This document shows, in pieces, positions 44,473 to 53,062 of a stretch of DNA of 64,000 nucleotides. Source of the stretch: Microvirga guangxiensis. Lineage in GTDB: Bacteria; Pseudomonadota; Alphaproteobacteria; Rhizobiales; Beijerinckiaceae. Both the position numbers and the translations under genes were made by a program. The stretch lies in assembly GCF_900102135.1 (NCBI RefSeq), contig NZ_FMVJ01000005.1:336736-400735 (forward strand). Direction: 5' to 3'. The notes beneath the pieces are model-generated. The model searched no databases, was not told where the DNA came from, and saw nothing but the letters and a program-made list of their open reading frames with translations. How positions within the stretch are numbered: position 1 is the first letter of the stretch; the number at the start of each line of letters is the position of its first letter.

Positions 44473-45720
44473 TCAGCCGAGCGCGTAAAGCAGGCGAGCG
44501 CGGATCGTACCTTCCAGGGCGCGGATTTCATGCAGCGTTTCCCGGCTATGCTCGGGCTGGCCCTCGACCTCGATCACCACATAACCCATTTCGCCATCGG
44601 TCTGCAGGTGCTGTGCCGTAATATTGAGGCCGCGCGACGAGAAAACCTGATTGAGGCGGCCGAGCATGCCGGGGACGTTGCGATGGACGTGGATGTAACG
44701 CGTACCGGTAGCCCGTGACGACAGTTGCACCTGCGGGAAGTTGACGGCCCCGATCGTCGAGCCGACATCGGAATAATCGATCAGCTTTCTGGCGACTTCG
44801 GCGCCGATGCGTTCCTGGGCTTCTTCCGTGGATCCGCCGATATGCGGCGTGAGAATAACGTTGTCGAGGCCTTGGAGCGGCGTCACGAAGCGCTCTTTGT
44901 TTGAGGCAGGTTCTACGGGGAACACGTCCACAGCGGCCCCGCGCAGGTGGCCGCTCTTCAGGGCCTCAGCGAGAGCGTCGAGATCGACCACCGTTCCGCG
45001 GCTGTTGTTGATGAGATAGGCGCCCTTCTTCATGCGGGCTATTTCGGAAGCGCCGATCATGCGGTGCGTGGCCGGTGTCTCAGGAACGTGCAAGCTCACC
45101 ACATCGCTCTGGCCAAGCAGATCATGCAGGCTATCAGCCGGCTCCGTATTGCCGTGGCGCAGCTTGTCCGTCTGATCGTAAAAGATCACGCGCATGCCCA
45201 TAGACTCGGCAAGATACGAAAGCTGCGACCCGATATTGCCGTAGCCGACGATGCCGAGTGTCTTGCCGCGCACCTCATGGCTGTCGATGGCCGACTTGTC
45301 CCAGTTGCCCGCATGAGCCGCGGCGGATTTTGGGAAGGCGCGGCGCAGCAGCATGACAATCTCGCCGATGACGAGTTCGGCTACGCTGCGTGTGTTGGAG
45401 AAGGGAGCGTTGAAGACCGGGATTGCGGCTTGTCGAGCCGCTTCGAGATCGACCTGGTTCGTCCCGACGCTGAAGCAGCCGACCGCGATGAGGCGGTTGG
45501 CAGCGGCGATGACCTCGCGGGTGAGCTGGGTTCGGGAGCGGATCCCAAGAATATGAACGCCCTGCAGAGCCTCGATCAGGTCCTTCTCGTCGAGGGCGGT
45601 CTTCAGATAGGTGATGTTCGTATAGCCAGCCGACCGGATCAGCTCGACAGCGCTTTCGTTCACTCCTTCGAGCAGAAGCACCCGGATCTTGTCTTTCTGA
45701 AGAGAGAACTGCTCGCTCAT
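44473..45720 (-). CDS. serA: D-3-phosphoglycerate dehydrogenase (E. coli-type)
   Basis: 415 residues from ATG 45720 (GGAG six bases ahead). Substrate and catalytic motifs are GIRSRTQLTREVI, GCFSVGTNQVDL, NAPFSNTRSVAELVIGE and NNSRGTVVDLDALAEAL; the NAD site is LGIVGYGNIGSQLSYLAESM. A C-terminal ACT domain (~340-415; HVHRNVPGMLGRLNQVFSSR) is the serine feedback site. It oxidises 3-phosphoglycerate to start serine synthesis. The closest pattern is the shorter E. coli type rather than the ~530-residue type common in alphaproteobacteria. Serine made here can feed the cystathionine beta-synthase step, but the genes are far apart. About 455 bases of structured leader lie upstream. Confidence 0.93.
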   Translation of the reverse strand: MSEQFSLQKDKIRVLLLEGVNESAVELIRSAGYTNITYLKTALDEKDLIEALQGVHILGIRSRTQLTREVIAAANRLIAVGCFSVGTNQVDLEAARQAAIPVFNAPFSNTRSVAELVIGEIVMLLRRAFPKSAAAHAGNWDKSAIDSHEVRGKTLGIVGYGNIGSQLSYLAESMGMRVIFYDQTDKLRHGNTEPADSLHDLLGQSDVVSLHVPETPATHRMIGASEIARMKKGAYLINNSRGTVVDLDALAEALKSGHLRGAAVDVFPVEPASNKERFVTPLQGLDNVILTPHIGGSTEEAQERIGAEVARKLIDYSDVGSTIGAVNFPQVQLSSRATGTRYIHVHRNVPGMLGRLNQVFSSRGLNITAQHLQTDGEMGYVVIEVEGQPEHSRETLHEIRALEGTIRARLLYALG

Positions 45721-46175
45721 GTCGTCTCCGTTCGCCTGTCGAGGGAAGGGCATAACCTGCCTGAACCGCCAGAAAAATCCCTTTTCCGTCGAAGTTGGCC
45801 AAGGCGCATTCCATCAGGCTCGGTCAGTGCCTTAAGCCACTGGGTCTTCGCAAGAGGGGAGGCTCCTCAAAGGAGTCAATTTCATACCTCCTATGCGTTG
45901 CCGCCATCCATGGGTTTGGGCGTATCTTGACCCGATCCGGTTGCTCGGGTGACCGGTCGGAAAGACGGGAGCCAGTGCCGGATGTACGCACGGCTCCCGT
46001 TCTTTTGAGGCAGGTGGCTTGCTGCCCTGCCATCTCTCGGACCCTCAGCGCCTTGCCGAGTGCCAAGCTCGACCGCTCCGATGGAAATCTTGGGCTTTTC
46101 AGGTGTTAGTGCTGCTGAGGCTGCCTTTCGGGGCTTCGCCCGCCTGCCAGACGTTCCCTGCAGAAAGGAGGCCAT
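45721..46175. other. Structured non-coding region upstream of serA
   Basis: 455 bases between divergent serA and the phosphatase-family gene, with no convincing gene. A strong hairpin lies at 45965-46000. A 17-codon frame on the minus strand (45832-45885, starting MKLTPLRS) has AGGAGG only one base before its ATG, too close for a standard site. The same AGGAGG can pair with CCTCC made by GAGGAGCCTCC within the frame. A serA leader RNA or an independent small RNA is possible; neither is proven. Confidence 0.35.
45965..46000. terminator. Strong hairpin in the serA upstream region
   Basis: ACGGGAGCC (45965-45973) pairs with GGCTCCCGT (45992-46000); the 18-base loop can pair further (GTGC with GCAC). 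TCTTTT follows on the plus strand, so it looks like an intrinsic terminator of an unknown plus-strand transcript of up to ~200 bases, or an attenuator ahead of the gene at 46176. Confidence 0.5.
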
Positions 46176-46949
46176 GTGCCGCGTATACTGACCTATAACG
46201 TGCGCCGCTGTCTTGGAACGGACGGGCGGCTCTCTCCGGGGCGCATTGCCGATGTGATCGCAGCATATGAGCCCGACGTCGTGGCTCTTCAGGAACTGGA
46301 TGTCAGGCGGGCACGCACCGGTGGCATCGATCAGGCGCACGCAATTGCCCAGGCTCTCGGCATGCAGATGCATTTCCATGCCAGCCTGCGCGTCATGGAG
46401 GAGGAGTACGGCAACGCTATCCTGACGCACCGCCCCTCTCATCTGCTCAAAGCAGGAGCACTGCCGGGTAGGACGGGTCGCTTGGCTCCCGAGCCGCGAG
46501 GCGCCCTCTGGGCATCGATCGATTTCGGCGGGACGGATGTGCAGGTCATCACGACGCATCTGGGTCTTCGCCGTAATGAGCGATTGGCGCAGGTGGAGCG
46601 CCTTCTCGGGCCACAATGGCTCGGTCATCCAGCTTGCCGCGAGCCGGTCATCCTGCTGGGGGATTTCAATGCATCGCCTCGCTCCAGGGCCTATCAACGA
46701 TTGGCGTCTCGCCTTCGAGACGTCCAGGCAGCCATCCCCCATCACCGCGCACAGCCCACTTTTCCTTCTAGAATGCCGATGCTTCGGATCGACCACGTCT
46801 TCGTCAGCCGCTCGATCCATGTGGTGCGTGTCGAATCCGTGCGCTCGCCCATGGCCCGCGCCGCATCGGACCACCTCCCTCTCATGGTGGAGTTCCAAGT
46901 GATGCCCGTCAGGGGGCACAAAATCGGTGTAGAGCATCTCCACGAGTAA
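46176..46949 (+). CDS. Endonuclease/exonuclease/phosphatase-family protein (YbhP-like)
   Basis: 257 residues. Motifs of the DNase I-like fold are complete: ILTYNVRRC, DVVALQELDV (metal Glu), ITTHLGLRR, LLGDFNASPRS (catalytic Asp/Asn), MLRIDHVFVS and ASDHLPLMVEF (final Asp-His). The family cleaves phosphodiesters in nucleic acids, lipids or inositol phosphates. The next genes match E. coli ybhN and clsB, so this is the YbhP counterpart, and a lipid substrate is more likely than DNA. The GTG start at 46176 with AGGAGG ahead is used; an ATG two bases before it is in a frame that stops at once. Confidence 0.88.
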   Translation: MPRILTYNVRRCLGTDGRLSPGRIADVIAAYEPDVVALQELDVRRARTGGIDQAHAIAQALGMQMHFHASLRVMEEEYGNAILTHRPSHLLKAGALPGRTGRLAPEPRGALWASIDFGGTDVQVITTHLGLRRNERLAQVERLLGPQWLGHPACREPVILLGDFNASPRSRAYQRLASRLRDVQAAIPHHRAQPTFPSRMPMLRIDHVFVSRSIHVVRVESVRSPMARAASDHLPLMVEFQVMPVRGHKIGVEHLHE

Positions 46950-47047
46950 GCGGAACTGTCACGCATCGGGAGTGCTTGTCCTAAGTCAATATCGGCAAGG
47001 CAGGAAAGGCAAGCTTTGCCATAGGCTATCTAGAGTTTAGAGTAGGG

Positions 47048-47998
47048 ATGGAAATGCGGAAAATCTGGAAGCCCTTGATCGCGGTTGTCGCCATCGGCCT
47101 CGCAGCTTTCCTGCTTTACCGCACGCTCAGCCGCTACAGCATGGATGAGCTCCTTGCAGCGGTTTTCGCCATTCCGGCAGGGCGCTTGGTTGCGGCGGGC
47201 GGCTTCGCCGCGGCAAGTTACATATGCCTGAGTGGGTTCGATTACCTTGCTCTGCGCTACGTGGGCCATCCGTTGCCCTATTACAAGGCTCTTTGGGCCT
47301 CGTTCACCAGCCTCTCGCTCGGCCATAATATCGGCCTTGCCTTTCTGAGCAGCGGTGCCGTTCGGTATAGGTTCTACACGCGCTGGGGCTTGAACGCCGA
47401 GCAGGTGGCGAAGATCATCGTCTTTTGCGGCACCACCGTAGGCCTTGGGCTCCTGGTGCTCGGGGGCGCGGCGCTGCTGCTGCGCTCAAGCCTTGCGGTC
47501 GAGATCACGGGCCTCTCGCAATCTATCGTGATCGTGCTCGGCATAGCCTGCTTGGCTTTGCCTGCGATCTACCTCGTGCTTTCCGCATTCGTGCGGAAGT
47601 CTCTGAAGATCTGGCGATGGAAACTCGACATGCCGCCTTTGCGCCTTGCCATTGGGCAAGTGATCATCGGCTCGGTCAATTTCGCCTGTGTCGCCGCCTG
47701 TCTTCACCAGGCTCTCGCCGCCGTTACGGATGTGGCTTATGTAGGCGTTGCATCGGTTTATGTCATCGCCAACACAACAGCCCTGATCAGCCATGTGCCA
47801 GGCGGTCTCGGGGTTATCGAGAGTGTGGTGATGTACCTTCTTCCAGGCCAAGACCTGATCGGCCCTCTTCTGGTTTTCCGGTTCGTCTACTTTCTGATCC
47901 CGCTGTGCATGGGAATCGTGGTCTTCCTGCTGACCGAACTCGTCTTCCGTCGCAGCCATGTCCGAGGGGCCTTGGTCGAGGCTACCGCACGAGGGTAA
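47048..47998 (+). CDS. UPF0104/lysylphosphatidylglycerol-synthase-type membrane protein (YbhN-like)
   Basis: 316 residues with about eight membrane helices and a family-typical run: YICLSGFDYLALRYVGHPLP, SLGHNIGLAFLSSGAVRYRF and SHVPGGLGVIESVVMYLLPG. This is the membrane half of MprF-like proteins without the aminoacyl-transferase half, called YbhN in E. coli. A role in lipid movement or export is suspected for relatives but not established for this one. It follows the phosphatase-family gene by 98 bases. Its TAA directly abuts the convergent stop of the phospholipase D-family gene. Confidence 0.88.
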   Translation: MEMRKIWKPLIAVVAIGLAAFLLYRTLSRYSMDELLAAVFAIPAGRLVAAGGFAAASYICLSGFDYLALRYVGHPLPYYKALWASFTSLSLGHNIGLAFLSSGAVRYRFYTRWGLNAEQVAKIIVFCGTTVGLGLLVLGGAALLLRSSLAVEITGLSQSIVIVLGIACLALPAIYLVLSAFVRKSLKIWRWKLDMPPLRLAIGQVIIGSVNFACVAACLHQALAAVTDVAYVGVASVYVIANTTALISHVPGGLGVIESVVMYLLPGQDLIGPLLVFRFVYFLIPLCMGIVVFLLTELVFRRSHVRGALVEATARG

Positions 47999-49510
47999 TT
48001 ATTCGCTGGAACGCTTCAGGAAGCGGAGCGGCTCGAAAGGTTCCAGGGGATCGAGAAGGCCTGTGCCTACAGCCGGTTCTGCCGGGCCCTCGTCGAACAT
48101 CGCATCGAAAACATGCAGGCGCCGGTCGTTCACGTTCAGACGCTCGATAGCGGCGATCAATGAGCCGCTTTCCTTGGAGACGGCATCAGCGAAAATCTCC
48201 GGGTCCGTTCCGAGATGCTCCGCCAGGAGGCGATCCCGCAGGCGGCCGATCATTTGACGCATCTGGTCGTTCGTAGCCTCTATGGCGAGATCGCATTCCG
48301 TATCGAGGCCGATGGAGCGATTGTTGAGGTTCGATGAGCCGATCCTTAGAAATGTATCATCGACAATGATCAGCTTGGAGTGGATCAAGACCTGGCAGAA
48401 GCCATCCTTCGAGGGCACGACAGGAAAATATGCCCGGAGCCGGTTGTAGCGATCTGCTTTACGCAAGCGGCGGATCAGCCGATCCCGGTTCGTGCCCATG
48501 ACTCTCTTTTCAGCCCAGCCATGCGACTCGTGGGTTTGGATCACGATGACCTCAGGCCCGTCCGGGTTGGCAAGTTGCAGCTCCAGAACATCGCCGATAC
48601 TGGGCGCCGTCATGTACTGCGCTTCGATATAAATCGACTTTCTCGCCGCCGCGAGAGCGTCGAGATTGAGCACCGAAGCCTCCTGAACGGCGCATTGATC
48701 GCCCCAGGCAGGATAGGTACGGGCAATGGCAACCGGAGCATTGATGAAATCCGGCTCAAGATCTGCAGGCCACGGATCCAAAACAGGCCAAGGCGTGCAG
48801 CTGATCTCTTCGCCGGTCGCAACCTTCCAGCGGCTATAGGCCAGTTCGGTGATGGAATGAGCGGCGGCTCCTGTGACAACCATCTGAACGTCATGGACGG
48901 GGTCGTAGATCGTGCCGTCTTCCCGCAGGCGATATGGGTTATCGCAGGAATGTTCCTTTGTGTCCCACCGTCTGACGGTCAGGTCCATGCCGCCGACGAA
49001 GGCAAGGCTATCGTCAATGCAGACGATCTTTTGGTGATGCGCTGCATAGAGAGGATGATGCTTGTCCAGGCGCAGCTGAAGGCGAGGGTGGTCCTGCCAC
49101 TCGGCTCCGAAAATCAGTGGGCCGGGTGCGCCTGGAGCATGGACCACGGCAATGCTCCAGACCAGGATGCGAACTTCAAGCTCCGGCTTCTCCTCCACGA
49201 GCGCGCGTAGGAGGGGGCCGAGCGGAGGAGACGCTTCAGCGCTGACATCAGGCCGCAGACGAATGCTCCCGTCGAAGTCCCACCCGATGATCATGATTGA
49301 GCGCTGCGCTTGACGCAGGGCGGCTTCGAGCTGGGTGAAGTATTCTTCACCGTCGATGAGGGCGGCCGCCTTGTCCGCAGGCGCAATGCGCCAACAATTG
49401 CTGCCGGCTTGCAGAATTGGACGAGCGCTTACAGGCTCCGATTTGAAGCCTGTGCTGGATCCGGTCAGCCCGTTGGTTTCATCAATAAAATGCACGTTGC
49501 TCATGGCCAT
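47999..49510 (-). CDS. Phospholipase D-family cardiolipin synthase (ClsB-like)
   Basis: About 503 residues from ATG 49510 (ATG 49504 equally possible; neither has a clear ribosome site). Two HKD motifs are present: HHQKIVCIDDSLAFVGGMD and HSKLIIVDDTFLRIGSSNLN, both with H-x-K-x4-D and the following G-(G/S) block. There is no N-terminal membrane helix pair as in ClsA, and the size fits ClsB or related phospholipases. It would join two phosphatidyl groups, or phosphatidylethanolamine and phosphatidylglycerol, into cardiolipin. Neighbouring YbhP- and YbhN-like genes support ClsB; the orientation is convergent instead of the single operon of E. coli. Confidence 0.87.
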   Translation of the reverse strand: MAMSNVHFIDETNGLTGSSTGFKSEPVSARPILQAGSNCWRIAPADKAAALIDGEEYFTQLEAALRQAQRSIMIIGWDFDGSIRLRPDVSAEASPPLGPLLRALVEEKPELEVRILVWSIAVVHAPGAPGPLIFGAEWQDHPRLQLRLDKHHPLYAAHHQKIVCIDDSLAFVGGMDLTVRRWDTKEHSCDNPYRLREDGTIYDPVHDVQMVVTGAAAHSITELAYSRWKVATGEEISCTPWPVLDPWPADLEPDFINAPVAIARTYPAWGDQCAVQEASVLNLDALAAARKSIYIEAQYMTAPSIGDVLELQLANPDGPEVIVIQTHESHGWAEKRVMGTNRDRLIRRLRKADRYNRLRAYFPVVPSKDGFCQVLIHSKLIIVDDTFLRIGSSNLNNRSIGLDTECDLAIEATNDQMRQMIGRLRDRLLAEHLGTDPEIFADAVSKESGSLIAAIERLNVNDRRLHVFDAMFDEGPAEPAVGTGLLDPLEPFEPLRFLKRSSE

Positions 49511-49712
49511 GAGGGAACTGCATCGGCAACTCTGTAGTGAAGCCAAGGTTCCCGGTCCTGAGATATTGTACCTAGGCTGGGCCTGTTCCTTACCGTCCGC
49601 TTAAAAATTAAGCCGCGAATGAGGCCTAAAACCTCAAGCTTCCCGGTCCGAGGCGTTGTCATTCGGCGAGGCTGCCTAATAACTTATGCAGCTTGCGGGC
49701 GTTGGATTAGCG

Positions 49713-49754
49713 GCCCTGTAAATGGCGGCTGGTCAGCCGCTCCCAGAACAGGGC
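49713..49754 (+). promoter_or_regulatory. Nested stem-loop upstream of the DUF2934 gene
   Basis: GCCCTG (49713-49718) pairs with CAGGGC (49749-49754), enclosing GCGGCTG/CAGCCGC (49725-49731 and 49734-49740). It lies 25-65 bases before the start codon at 49780, so it is likely in the leader RNA. Function is unknown. Confidence 0.4.
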
Positions 49755-49779
49755 ACGCTCGAGGATAAAAAGGGTCATC

Positions 49780-50166
49780 ATGGACAAGCAGCTTGAACAA
49801 AGAATCCGGGAACGGGCATATGAACTATGGATCATGCATGGAAGCATGCCGGACCGCGCGGACGAATACTGGTATAGGGCCGAGCAGGAGCTTCTCGGGC
49901 AGGAGAGTGGCGCTTCCGGTGATACGCAGGAATCGTATCCGGTCGTCGGAGGCCACGAAGAGGCACCCGTGGAAACGAGCGCCGCGCCTCTTGGAATGAC
50001 CAGTCAGACTCTGGACGAGGTGCTCACGAGCCCTTCCGCTCCCAAGACCCGTAAGCGGAAAAGCACTGCAGCGGCAGTGGTAGAAACTGCGGCTGAAGTC
50101 AGTAACCCCATCGGCGAGACAATCACTGCCCCGAAGCGGAGACGATCTACGAAGACGTCGACATGA
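49780..50166 (+). CDS. DUF2934 protein
   Basis: 128 residues. Residues 3-42 are the DUF2934 domain: QRIRERAYELWIMHGSMPDR, then ADEYWYRAEQELLG, with the conserved AYELW and W/AE pattern. The rest is a low-complexity tail rich in Ala, Thr, Ser and Lys that ends in KRRRSTKTST, so it may bind nucleic acid or simply be disordered. Such proteins often sit beside glycogen genes in rhizobia, and here glgC follows. No biochemical function is known to me. A strong hairpin after the stop separates it from glgC. Confidence 0.8.
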   Translation: MDKQLEQRIRERAYELWIMHGSMPDRADEYWYRAEQELLGQESGASGDTQESYPVVGGHEEAPVETSAAPLGMTSQTLDEVLTSPSAPKTRKRKSTAAAVVETAAEVSNPIGETITAPKRRRSTKTST

Positions 50167-50181
50167 CTTGAGGGTGATCAC

Positions 50182-50209
50182 AGCCTTCGCTCGATGCAGA
50201 GCGAAGGCT
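50182..50209 (+). terminator. Hairpin after the DUF2934 gene
   Basis: A perfect 11-base-pair stem (AGCCTTCGCTC with GAGCGAAGGCT) and a six-base loop, 16 bases after the stop. No T-run follows. Confidence 0.6.
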
Positions 50210-50320
50210 TCAGGATCAGGTATTCAATACTGAATTTCAGGACAGGCAAAGAGAACTTCCAGCCGGATTTAGAGTCTACCAAGCAGGACATATCCCTGTT
50301 TTTGATGTGAGGACCCCATC

Positions 50321-51604
50321 TTGCCCAGCCCGAGCGTTGCTTCCGCGCCTCTTGCCCGCCATGCCATGGCTTACGTCCTTGCAGGCGGACGTGGCTCCAG
50401 ACTTATGGAACTGACCGACATTCGCGCAAAGCCCGCAGTCTATTTCGGCGGCAACACACGGATCATCGATTTCGCGCTCTCCAATGCTCTGAACTCCGGT
50501 ATTCGCCGCATTGGCGTCGCAACGCAGTACAAGGCGCACAGCCTCATTCGGCATCTGCAAAGAGGCTGGAACTACTTCCGCTCCGAGCGCAATGAGAGCT
50601 TCGATATTCTTCCCGCGAGCCAGCGCGTTTCCGAAACCATGTGGTACGAGGGAACGGCGGATGCGGTGTATCAGAACATCGACATCATCGCGAGCATCGA
50701 CCCGGAATACATCATCATCCTTGCGGGCGATCACATCTATAAGATGGACTACGAGATCATGCTCCGCCAGCACGTGGATTCCGGCGCGGACGTGACCGTC
50801 GGATGCCTCGAGGTTCTGCGCGCGGAGGCTACAGGTTTCGGGGTGATGGGAGTCGACGAGTCGGACCGCATTATTTCGTTCCTGGAAAAGCCCGCAGACC
50901 CCCCTGGCATTCCGGGTAATCCCAGTATGGCCCTCGCCAGCATGGGGATCTATGTCTTCAACACGCGCTTCCTGTTCGAGCAATTGAGGCGGGATGCGGC
51001 GACACCCGGTTCGAACCGCGACTTCGGTAAGGACATCATCCCCTATCTTGTCGAGCACGGGAAAGCGATTGCCCACCGCTTTTCCAATTCCTGCGTTCGC
51101 TCCGGTGCAGAGGCCGGTGGCAGCGATGCGCCGGCTTATTGGCGCGATGTCGGAACTGTCGATGCCTATTGGGAGGCCAATATCGACCTGACGGCTATCG
51201 TCCCTTCTCTCGACCTCTATGATCGTGATTGGCCGATCTCGACATTCTCCGAAACCTGGCCCCCTGCCAAATTCGTGCATGACGAGGAGGGCCGGCGAGG
51301 CCACGCCATCAACTCGCTTGTTTCCAGCGGCTGCATCGTTTCCGGGGCAGCCTTACGCCAATCGCTCGTCTTCACGGCCGTCCATCTCCATTCCCATGCC
51401 GAGGTGGAAGGTGCGGTCATTCTTCCCTACGTCGATATTGGTCGGGGAGCCCGGCTGAAGAATGTGGTGATCGACCGTGGCGTACGCATTCCGGACGGAT
51501 TGGTGGTCGGCGAAGATCCGGAGGAGGATGCGCGGCGTTTCCGCCGCACCGAACGCGGGATCTGCCTCATCACGAGACCCATGATAGACAGGCTCACTGG
51601 ATGA
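50321..51604 (+). CDS. glgC: Glucose-1-phosphate adenylyltransferase
   Basis: 427 residues. N-terminal nucleotidyltransferase domain: [49 protein letters not shown] and GTADAVYQN, the classic ADP-glucose pyrophosphorylase blocks. The C-terminal left-handed beta-helix starts near residue 330. It makes ADP-glucose from ATP and glucose 1-phosphate, the control step of glycogen synthesis. A TTG start at 50321 with GAGG eight bases ahead keeps the short [14 protein letters not shown] leader seen in Agrobacterium GlgC; ATG 50366 would remove it. Overlaps glgA by four bases. Confidence 0.95.
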   Translation: MPSPSVASAPLARHAMAYVLAGGRGSRLMELTDIRAKPAVYFGGNTRIIDFALSNALNSGIRRIGVATQYKAHSLIRHLQRGWNYFRSERNESFDILPASQRVSETMWYEGTADAVYQNIDIIASIDPEYIIILAGDHIYKMDYEIMLRQHVDSGADVTVGCLEVLRAEATGFGVMGVDESDRIISFLEKPADPPGIPGNPSMALASMGIYVFNTRFLFEQLRRDAATPGSNRDFGKDIIPYLVEHGKAIAHRFSNSCVRSGAEAGGSDAPAYWRDVGTVDAYWEANIDLTAIVPSLDLYDRDWPISTFSETWPPAKFVHDEEGRRGHAINSLVSSGCIVSGAALRQSLVFTAVHLHSHAEVEGAVILPYVDIGRGARLKNVVIDRGVRIPDGLVVGEDPEEDARRFRRTERGICLITRPMIDRLTG

Positions 51605-53052
51605 GCCGATTGAACGTTCTATCCGTCACATCGGAACTCTTTCCCATCATCAAGACAGGAGGATTGGCCGATGTGGCCGGCGCGCTGCCCGCCGCCTTGG
51701 CGCGCGAGGGAGTGAATGTCGTCTCGCTTCTGCCCGGTTATCCCGCCGTCCTGAAGACTCTGGAGCGCATCGAAACCGTTCGTGAATATCCCGATCTCTT
51801 CGGCGGAACGGTGCGCCTCGTCTCTGCGAAGGCGAACGAGCTGGATCTCTTTGTCATCGATGCCCCTCATCTTTATGATCGCCCAGGTTCGCCTTATCTG
51901 ACGCCGGATGGTCGCGACTGGCCGGATAATGCATGGCGCTTTGCCGCGCTCGGGCGGATCGCTGCTGATATCGGGCAGGGGACAGTGCCAGGGTTCGTTC
52001 CCGACATCGTGCATGCTCACGATTGGCAGGCTGGTCTTGCACCGGCCTATCTGCATTACGGCGACATGCCTCGTCCTGGCACGGTCATCACGATACATAA
52101 CATCGCCTTCCAGGGCATCTTTCCAGCGGATATACTCTACGAGCTGGGTCTGCCTCCTCATTCCTTCACCGTGGATGGGGTCGAGTATTACGGGCAGATC
52201 GGCTTCCTGAAGGCAGGATTGCGGCTTGCCGACCGCATCACGACCGTCTCTCCGACATATGCGAAGGAGATTCAGACCCCTGAGGGTGGAATGGGTCTCG
52301 ATGGTCTCTTGCGCTCCCGTTCCAGGGATGTATCCGGCATTCTGAACGGGATCGATGAGAGCGTTTGGGATCCTGCTTCAGACCGCTCCCTGATTGCGCC
52401 GTTCGCGAGGGGTGATCTGGGCAGGCGTCAGGTCAACAAAGAAGCCCTTCAAGAGCATTTGGGCTTGGAGGTAGATCCTGACGCGATGCTTTTTGGCGTG
52501 GTGAGCCGATTGTCCGAGCAGAAGGGCTTGGACCTTGTGCTTGCAGCTTTGCCGTCCCTCCTTGCGGACAAGGCGCAACTCGCGCTGCTGGGCGCTGGAG
52601 ACAAGACCCTCGAAGAGAGCTTCCGAGCGGCGTCCATCGTCTATCCTGGTCAAGTCGGATGCTTCTTCGGCTATGACGAAAGCCTTGCGCATCTCATTCA
52701 GGGGGGAAGTGACGCACTGCTCGTGCCTTCTCGCTTCGAGCCCTGCGGTCTAACGCAACTCTGCGCCATGCATTACGGCAGCCTCCCCATCGTTTCCCGC
52801 GTCGGTGGTTTGGCCGATACGGTGATCGATGCCAATGAAATGGCCATTGCGTCGGGCGTTGCAACAGGCTTCCAGTTCTCGCCTGTCAATCTGAGCGGTC
52901 TCACCGATGCGGTAATTCGAGCAAAAAGGCTTTGGTCTGAGAGTGAGACTTGGCGCCGCTTGCAGCAGAACGGCATGGCAGCGGAGGTCGGCTGGTCAAG
53001 ACCCGCCAGGCAATACGCGCATCTTTACCGTTCATGTCTCGAAGAGGGATGA
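51601..53052 (+). CDS. glgA: Glycogen synthase (GT5)
   Basis: 483 residues, full length. The N-terminal motif [15 protein letters not shown] binds ADP-glucose; [14 protein letters not shown] and [12 protein letters not shown] follow. The C-terminal domain has [16 protein letters not shown] and [20 protein letters not shown] with the catalytic Glu, then RVGGLADTV. It adds glucose from ADP-glucose to the non-reducing ends of glycogen. Its ATG overlaps the glgC stop (ATGA), so the pair is translationally coupled. It ends ten bases from the convergent glgX. Confidence 0.96.
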   Translation: MSRLNVLSVTSELFPIIKTGGLADVAGALPAALAREGVNVVSLLPGYPAVLKTLERIETVREYPDLFGGTVRLVSAKANELDLFVIDAPHLYDRPGSPYLTPDGRDWPDNAWRFAALGRIAADIGQGTVPGFVPDIVHAHDWQAGLAPAYLHYGDMPRPGTVITIHNIAFQGIFPADILYELGLPPHSFTVDGVEYYGQIGFLKAGLRLADRITTVSPTYAKEIQTPEGGMGLDGLLRSRSRDVSGILNGIDESVWDPASDRSLIAPFARGDLGRRQVNKEALQEHLGLEVDPDAMLFGVVSRLSEQKGLDLVLAALPSLLADKAQLALLGAGDKTLEESFRAASIVYPGQVGCFFGYDESLAHLIQGGSDALLVPSRFEPCGLTQLCAMHYGSLPIVSRVGGLADTVIDANEMAIASGVATGFQFSPVNLSGLTDAVIRAKRLWSESETWRRLQQNGMAAEVGWSRPARQYAHLYRSCLEEG

Positions 53053-53062
53053 GAAGGGCCGG

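Noticed and set aside
45832-45885. 17-codon leader peptide before serA
   Set aside because: AGGAGG is only one base from the ATG, no run of Ser codons is present, and the stop is over 100 bases from serA; kept only as part of the structured region.
45800-46006. 6S RNA candidate near serA
   Set aside because: serA lies near the 6S gene in E. coli and the region ends in a terminator-like hairpin, but I could not build the long closing stem with a central bubble, and I recall alphaproteobacterial 6S genes having other neighbours.
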